Assembly (NCBI GenBank): GCA_050486445.1
Contig: JBJHDH010000050.1
Coordinates: 1-11,158 of the forward strand
DNA from: Euryhalocaulis sp050486445
GTDB taxonomy: Bacteria; Pseudomonadota; Alphaproteobacteria; Caulobacterales; Maricaulaceae
DNA: 11,158 nucleotides
Direction: 5' to 3'
The stretch's first letter is position 1; every line of letters starts with the position of its first letter. The notes under the pieces are model-generated. The model was not told the origin of the DNA and searched no databases. It saw only the letters and a program-made list of their open reading frames with translations. Shown piece after piece: positions 6,414 to 11,158 of the stretch. Position numbers and translations under genes: made by a program.

Positions 6414-8912
6414 CTACAGCTTGCGTTCCACGTGGGTGACCTCGAAGCACTCGATCTGGTCGCCGACCTGGATGTCCTGATAATTCTCGAACGCCATGCC
6501 GCATTCCTGACCGGTCTGCACCTCTGAGACCTCGTCCTTGAAGCGTTTCAGCGTCGAGAGCTTGCCTTCGTGGATCACCGTGTCGTCGCGCAGCAGGCGC
6601 ACGCCCGAGCCGCGCCGCACCACGCCCTCGGTCACGCGGCAGCCGGCCACCTTGCCGACCTTGGAAATATTGAACACTTCCAGAATTTCCGCATAGCCGA
6701 GGAAGGTCTCGCGCCGCTCCGGCGCCAGCATGCCCTGAAGCACCGCGCGGATATCGTCGATCAGCTCATAGATGATCGAATAATAGCGGATCTCCACGCC
6801 TTCGCGTTCGGCCAGTTCGCGCGCCTGTTTGTTGGCGCGGACATTGAAGGCAAGAATCGGCGCGGATGTCGCCTTGGCCAGCAGCACGTCGGATTCATTG
6901 ACGCCGCCAACGCCCTGATGGATGGCGCGGGCCGTCACCTCGTCGTTGCCGATCTTGGCGAGCGCGCCGACAATGGCCTCGGTCGAGCCCTGCACGTCGG
7001 CCTTCACGACCACCGGCGCCTCGGCGACCTTCTTGTCTTTCAGCCGCGTCATCATCTGTTCGAGCGAGGCCGCCGCCGCGGGCGCCGCCGCCGAGCCGCG
7101 CCGCCGGGTGCGGGAGCGGTATTCGGTCAGCTCGCGCGCCCGGGCTTCGCTCTCGACCACCGCGAACGGCTCGCCGGGCTCCGGCGCGCCGTCCAGGCCC
7201 AGAATTTCCACCGCGTCGGCGGGACCTGCCTCGGTCATCTGCTGGCCGCGCTCGTTGGTCAGCGCGCGCACCTTGCCCCAATGCATGCCGGCCACGACAA
7301 TGTCGCTGCGTTGCAGCGTGCCGCGATGCACCAGCAGCGTCGCCACCGGGCCCCGGCCCTGCTCGACTTTGGATTCGATCACCACGCCGTCGGCGTCGCG
7401 GTCGGGATTGGCTTTCAGTTCCAGAATCTCGGCCTGAAGGCTGATCGCTTCGGTAAGCTGGTCCAGCCCCGTGCGCTTGAGCGCCGAGACCTGCACCGCC
7501 TGCACGTCGCCGCCCATGGCCTCCACCACGATCTCGTGTTGCAGCAGATCCTGCAACACGCGGTCGGGCTTGGCGCCGGGCTTGTCCATCTTGTTGACCG
7601 CCACGATGATTGGCGCGCCCGCCGCCCGGGCGTGATTGATCGCCTCGATCGTCTGCGGCATCACGCCGTCATCGGCGGCCACGACCAGAATCACAATGTC
7701 CGTGATATTGGCGCCGCGCGCGCGCATCTCGCTGAACGCGGCATGGCCCGGCGTGTCGATAAAGGTGATGCGTTCGCCCGATTTCAGCTTCACCTGATAG
7801 GCGCCGATATGCTGGGTGATGCCGCCGGCCTCGCCCGCCGCCACGTCGGTCTCGCGCAGCGCGTCCAGCAGCGATGTCTTGCCGTGGTCGACATGGCCCA
7901 TGACCGTGACCACGGGCGGACGCGGCTGTTTCGCCGCGTCCGGATCGTCGTCCTCGATAAAGCCCAGCTCGACATCGGATTCCGCGACGCGGCGCACATT
8001 ATGGCCGAACTCCGCGACGATCAGCTCCGCCGTATCGGCGTCGATCACGTCGGAACCGCGCACCATCTGGCCCTGCTTCATCAGATATTTCACGACATCG
8101 GCGGTGCGTTCCGCCATCCGGCCGGCCAGATCCTGAATTGTGATCGTCTCCGGCACGATAATGTCGCGCATCTGCTTTTCGCCGGCGCCGCCGGTCATGC
8201 GGCGGTCGCGCTCGCGCTCGCGCGCGCGGCGCACCGAGGCGAGCGAACGCTGGCGTTCCTCGTCGTCCTCGAACACGTTCTGGATGGTCAGGCGGCCGCG
8301 GCGTTTGGGCGTATCGCCTTTTTTCTTTTTCGCAGGCGCGGCGGCGACACCGGGCTTTTTCGACTTCACCCGGCCGCCCATTTCCTCGGCTGCCCCGGCG
8401 AGATCGGTTTCACCTTCGGCCTCGCGTTCGCGCTCGCGCTCCGGGCGGCGCGCATCCTCGCGCGCGGCGGGCGGCGCTTCGGCCCCGGAAGCCGCGGCGG
8501 CCTCGCGCTCGGCGCGGGCCCGCTCGGCGCGGGCGCGCTCTTCCTCCAGCCGCTTGCGGTCCTCCTCGGCGCGCTGGGCGCGCTCGGCTTCTTCGCGCTC
8601 GCGTTCGGCCTGACGGGCGTCCTCGTCGGCGCGCGCCTTTTCGATGGCGCGCTGACGCGCCTTCATCTCTTCGTCGGAGAGCCCGCCGGGCGTGGCGGCG
8701 GTCTCCGGCTCGGCCGGAGCCATGGTCTTCAGGCCGGCGGGCTGTTCCGCGCCTTGCGGGCCCAGCATGCGCTTGCGCTTTTTCTCGACCACAACCGATT
8801 TGGTGCGTCCGCGCGCAAAGCTCTGGTTCACTGTCCCGGCGCCCGTTGTGCGCTTGAGGCTCAGCGGCCGTCGCGTAGTGGCCGAAGGGTCTTTGTCTTT
8901 CGTGTCGCTCAT
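6414..8912 (-). CDS. infB: Translation initiation factor IF2
   Basis: The 832-residue GTPase delivers fMet-tRNA to the 30S subunit and promotes subunit joining. The N-terminus (RRPLSLKRTTGAGTVNQSF, 14-32, then a Lys/Arg stretch) is of the alphaproteobacterial type. Residues about 80-140 are a highly charged Glu/Arg/Ala helix, probably a long single helix or coiled coil. Basic linkers (about 180-240) and the IF2_N module (about 248-300) follow. The G domain has GHVDHGKT (339-346), GGITQHIG (363-370) with switch-I Thr366, DTPGH (386-390), NKMD (440-443) and SAL (476-478), so all G motifs are intact. The beta-barrel domain II, the IF2-specific domain with VKADVQGSTEAI (636-647), and the C2 fMet-tRNA-binding domain, which ends at ERKL, complete it. 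No strong Shine-Dalgarno precedes the ATG; the nearest purine tract is GTAGAGA. The 119-nt gap from ylxR suggests less strict coupling than elsewhere in the operon. Confidence 0.98.
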   Translation of the reverse strand: MSDTKDKDPSATTRRPLSLKRTTGAGTVNQSFARGRTKSVVVEKKRKRMLGPQGAEQPAGLKTMAPAEPETAATPGGLSDEEMKARQRAIEKARADEDARQAEREREEAERAQRAEEDRKRLEEERARAERARAEREAAAASGAEAPPAAREDARRPEREREREAEGETDLAGAAEEMGGRVKSKKPGVAAAPAKKKKGDTPKRRGRLTIQNVFEDDEERQRSLASVRRARERERDRRMTGGAGEKQMRDIIVPETITIQDLAGRMAERTADVVKYLMKQGQMVRGSDVIDADTAELIVAEFGHNVRRVAESDVELGFIEDDDPDAAKQPRPPVVTVMGHVDHGKTSLLDALRETDVAAGEAGGITQHIGAYQVKLKSGERITFIDTPGHAAFSEMRARGANITDIVILVVAADDGVMPQTIEAINHARAAGAPIIVAVNKMDKPGAKPDRVLQDLLQHEIVVEAMGGDVQAVQVSALKRTGLDQLTEAISLQAEILELKANPDRDADGVVIESKVEQGRGPVATLLVHRGTLQRSDIVVAGMHWGKVRALTNERGQQMTEAGPADAVEILGLDGAPEPGEPFAVVESEARARELTEYRSRTRRRGSAAAPAAAASLEQMMTRLKDKKVAEAPVVVKADVQGSTEAIVGALAKIGNDEVTARAIHQGVGGVNESDVLLAKATSAPILAFNVRANKQARELAEREGVEIRYYSIIYELIDDIRAVLQGMLAPERRETFLGYAEILEVFNISKVGKVAGCRVTEGVVRRGSGVRLLRDDTVIHEGKLSTLKRFKDEVSEVQTGQECGMAFENYQDIQVGDQIECFEVTHVERKL

Positions 8913-8956
8913 GCGGCGAGTCTCTACAATTCTGCGGCGCGCTCATCCGAGCCGGA

Positions 8957-8979
8957 ACGGCGCGCGCCGCGAGCGCCGT
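8957..8979 (-). repeat. GC-rich inverted repeat in the ylxR-infB gap
   Basis: ACGGCGC (8957-8963) and GCGCCGT (8973-8979) are reverse complements around a 9-nt GC-rich centre. It sits about 45 nt upstream of the infB start. A TTGACG hexamer overlaps it on the minus strand, but no matching -10 is visible 16-18 nt downstream. In DNA this GC-rich a 7-bp repeat may be chance. Confidence 0.3.
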
Positions 8980-9031
8980 CAACCCTCGATCCGCCTGAAG
9001 GGGCTGTAACCTAGCCGCCTTCGGGCCAAAC

Positions 9032-9655
9032 TCAACTGTCCGCCGCGCCTGCCGCGTTCCAGTCCGCCGGAACCAGCGGCCGGAACCCCGCAAGACGCCT
9101 CATCTCCGCCCCGAACCGCGCCGCCAGTCCGCCTTCGGCCAGCACGGCGTGGACCGTCTGTTCCCGCCCCAGCGCCGCGCCCAGCTCGGCGGCTGTGAAA
9201 CAGCCGGCCAGCGGCGCCTCGCCCCAGGCCGCGCGGGCCAGCGCCAGCATCTTGCCGCGCCCGTCCGCGCCGCCGTCCGCCGCCTCGATCAGCCAGGCGG
9301 GGCGGGCGGCTTTCAGCGCCTCCCGCGCCTTGGTCTCGCCCGCCGCGACCTGGCCGGCGCGCCGCGCCAGACCCAGAAGGCTCAAGGCGCGCGCTGAAAG
9401 CTGCGCCTCGATCCGGTCCGCCAGGCCGTCGGGGGCGGAGACCTTCGTTCTCGCCGAACGCGAGAAGGCGTCCCGCTTCACCGCTCGCTCCACCGAGGCC
9501 CGGTCCGCCGACACCCAGACGCCGCGTCCGGGAAGATCGGCGGCCAGATCCGGAACCGCCTCGCCGTCCGGCGAGATCGCGATGCGGATCAGCGCGGCCT
9601 CCGGCCTGGTCTCGCCGGACGCCGCGCAGCGCCGCTCCCGCGCCGCCGCGCCCAT
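9032..9655 (-). CDS. ylxR: YlxR (DUF448) RNA-binding protein with C-terminal L7Ae-like domain
   Basis: The 207-residue product combines two putative RNA-binding modules. Residues 8-80 match the YlxR/DUF448 fold, with the Arg-rich ERRCAASGETRPEAALIRI start and LPGRGVWVSADRASVERAVK (41-60). Residues about 90-180, with LLGLARRAGQVAAGETK (93-109), match the ribosomal L7Ae/L30e-like part found fused to YlxR in alphaproteobacteria; Firmicutes usually carry the two as separate small proteins. YlxR binds RNA and has been reported to stimulate RNase P activity in Firmicutes; the role of the fused form is not settled. The ATG shares its A with the nusA stop (TGATG, 9657-9653), indicating translational coupling, and this overlap supports the start. 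Position between nusA and infB is the conserved one. Confidence 0.93.
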   Translation of the reverse strand: MGAAARERRCAASGETRPEAALIRIAISPDGEAVPDLAADLPGRGVWVSADRASVERAVKRDAFSRSARTKVSAPDGLADRIEAQLSARALSLLGLARRAGQVAAGETKAREALKAARPAWLIEAADGGADGRGKMLALARAAWGEAPLAGCFTAAELGAALGREQTVHAVLAEGGLAARFGAEMRRLAGFRPLVPADWNAAGAADS

Positions 9656-11158
9656 CAGGCCTCCCCGCTTTCCCCTGGCTCGGTCCCCTCTTCGGCGTCG
9701 TCACCGCCCACCGTGGCCTTATAGTCGTCCTCCGTGATCCAGCCCACTTCCAGGCGGGCGCGCATCACCAGCTCGTTCGCCTCTTCGGTGCTGAGCTTGT
9801 ATTCGTCGAGCAGGCCCGGCTCGCGCACACGCTCGCCGTCGCGGTTCTCGAACCAGCCGCGCAGATCGTCGGGGGTGAGCCCGGCGAAATCTTCCACCGA
9901 CTTCACCTCGGCGCCGCCCAGCTTCACAGCGGTCTGCAGAACCTCGATCGAGTCGCCGCCAAGGAAGGTCAGCAGCGCATCCTCAACGCCAAGCTCGGTC
10001 CGCTTTTCGTTCAGTTCGGCGGCCAGACGCTCCAGATGCTCGCGCGCGCGCTCCTGCAACTCCTGCGCCGTATCGTCGTCAAAGCCCTCGATCCGCAAAA
10101 TCTCGGAAGGATCGACATAGGCGACCTCTTCCACCGTCTCGAAGCCCTCGGAGACCAGCAACTGGGCGATGGTCTCGTCAACATCAAGGGCGTTCATGAA
10201 CAATTCGGTGCGTTCGCGGAATTCCTTCTGCCGCCGCTCCGATTCTTCCGCCTCGGTCAGAATGTCGATGGACCATCCCGTTAGCTGGGACGCAAGGCGC
10301 ACATTCTGGCCGCGGCGGCCGATGGCCAGCGAGAGCTGCTCCTCGGGCACCACGACCTCGACGCGGGCCTCTTCCTCGTCCAGCACCACCTTGCTGACCT
10401 CGGCCGGTTGCAGTGCGTTGACGATGAAGGTGGCGTGGTCCGGCGACCAGGGAATGATGTCGATCTTCTCGCCCGCCAGTTCGTTCACCACGGCCTGCAC
10501 GCGCGAGCCGCGCATGCCGACACAGGCGCCGACCGGGTCGATGGAGGAGTCGTTGGACAGCACGGCGATCTTCGCCCGGCTGCCCGGATCCCGCGCCACG
10601 GCGGGAATCTCGATCACGCCTTCATAGACTTCCGGCACTTCCTGCGCGAACAGGGCGGCCATGAAATCCGGATGCGCGCGCGACAGGAAAATCTGCGGCC
10701 CGCGCGTTTCGCGGCGCACATCATAAATATAGGCGCGCACGCGGTCGTTGGCCTGCAGGCTTTCACGCGGCAGGCCGTCATTGCGGCGGATGACGCCTTC
10801 GGCGCGGCCCAGATCGACAATGACATTGCCGTATTCGACGCGCTTGATGATGCCGTTGACGATCTCGCCGATACGGTCCTTGTATTCGCTGAACTGACGG
10901 TCGCGCTCGGCCTCGCGCAGGCGCTGCATCACCACCTGCTTGCCGGTCTGCGACATCACCCGGCCGAAATCGAACAGCGGCAGCTCTTCCTCGAACACCG
11001 TTCCGATCCCGGCGCCGGAATCGCGCTTCTTCGCCTCGGCAAGGGTGATCTGCGCCGACTCGTTCTCCAGCTGGTCGTCCTCGACCACGGTAACGCGCCG
11101 GACAATGCGCAGGCCGCCGGTCTGCGCGTCGATATCCGCGTCGATGTCCAGCTCCTGT
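9655..11158 (-). CDS. nusA: Transcription termination/antitermination factor NusA (5' end cut by the window)
   Basis: The frame stays open to the right edge, so the gene continues outside. The visible 500 residues begin QELDIDADIDAQTGGLRI, which aligns near residue 40 of E. coli NusA, so roughly 40 N-terminal residues are missing. A GTG at 11088 looks like a start only because the window ends. NusA binds RNA polymerase and nascent RNA and modulates pausing, termination and antitermination. In visible numbering: rest of the N-terminal polymerase-binding domain (to about 90, with DFGRVMSQTGKQVVMQRLREAE), S1 (about 93-160), KH1 with DPVGACVGMRGSRVQAV (207-223), KH2 with AIGRRGQNVRLASQLTGW (278-295), two helix-hairpin-helix segments (about 325-375), and a C-terminal acidic repeat-like region ending in a Glu/Gly-rich tail. 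Its TGA overlaps the ylxR ATG by one base. The usual upstream partner, rimP, would lie beyond the right edge. Confidence 0.98.
   Translation of the reverse strand, partial: QELDIDADIDAQTGGLRIVRRVTVVEDDQLENESAQITLAEAKKRDSGAGIGTVFEEELPLFDFGRVMSQTGKQVVMQRLREAERDRQFSEYKDRIGEIVNGIIKRVEYGNVIVDLGRAEGVIRRNDGLPRESLQANDRVRAYIYDVRRETRGPQIFLSRAHPDFMAALFAQEVPEVYEGVIEIPAVARDPGSRAKIAVLSNDSSIDPVGACVGMRGSRVQAVVNELAGEKIDIIPWSPDHATFIVNALQPAEVSKVVLDEEEARVEVVVPEEQLSLAIGRRGQNVRLASQLTGWSIDILTEAEESERRQKEFRERTELFMNALDVDETIAQLLVSEGFETVEEVAYVDPSEILRIEGFDDDTAQELQERAREHLERLAAELNEKRTELGVEDALLTFLGGDSIEVLQTAVKLGGAEVKSVEDFAGLTPDDLRGWFENRDGERVREPGLLDEYKLSTEEANELVMRARLEVGWITEDDYKATVGGDDAEEGTEPGESGEA

Noticed and set aside
8977..8982. 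TTGACG as a -35 box for an infB promoter
   Set aside because: No -10-like hexamer lies 16-18 nt downstream on the minus strand; the hexamer alone is not evidence.
6570..9014. 814-codon plus-strand frame opposite infB
   Set aside because: It is antisense to complete IF2 with all G motifs; long stop-free antisense frames are expected at this GC content.
8979..9704. 241-codon minus-strand frame overlapping ylxR
   Set aside because: It is in a different frame from the recognisable YlxR/L7Ae motifs and has a low-complexity Gly/Arg-rich translation.

Overview
The window is almost entirely a GC-rich bacterial chromosome segment. It carries the conserved translation and RNA-metabolism cluster nusA-ylxR-infB-rbfA-truB-rpsO-pnp, all on the minus strand, so transcription runs from right to left. 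Gene order, the YlxR protein with a second L7Ae-like domain, and the alphaproteobacterial type of IF2 N-terminus point to an alphaproteobacterium. A secreted S9 peptidase next to the cluster would fit a marine Maricaulales/Caulobacterales-like organism, but that narrower placement is inference.

Layout from right to left (direction of transcription). nusA is cut by the right edge and lacks its first codons. Its TGA stop shares one base with the ATG of ylxR. After a 119-base gap comes infB, then a 171-base gap holding two inverted repeats, then rbfA, truB, rpsO and pnp packed with gaps of 18 bases or less or an embedded Shine-Dalgarno. A strong intrinsic terminator follows pnp. An independent gene for a periplasmic S9 (prolyl-oligopeptidase type) peptidase then runs to position 321. 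The products act together: NusA in elongation, termination and antitermination; IF2 in initiation; RbfA in 30S maturation; TruB in tRNA U55 modification; S15 in 30S assembly; PNPase in RNA turnover.

The leftmost ~300 bases are different in kind. They are about 37% GC (110 of 300 by hand count) against well over 60% elsewhere. On the minus strand they encode about 70 residues that read as part of the first TOG domain of a eukaryotic XMAP215/MOR1/CKAP5-family microtubule polymerase, interrupted by what looks like a 33-nt GT-AG spliceosomal intron. This is eukaryotic nuclear DNA joined to a bacterial contig, most likely an assembly or library chimera with DNA of a co-occurring host or protist, less likely a real insertion. 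The join lies somewhere in roughly 284-320, between a T10 run and a C8 run.

I found no CRISPR array, mobile element, tRNA/rRNA or new defence or metabolic system. The bacterial part is ordinary core genome; the eukaryotic fragment is the one real surprise.
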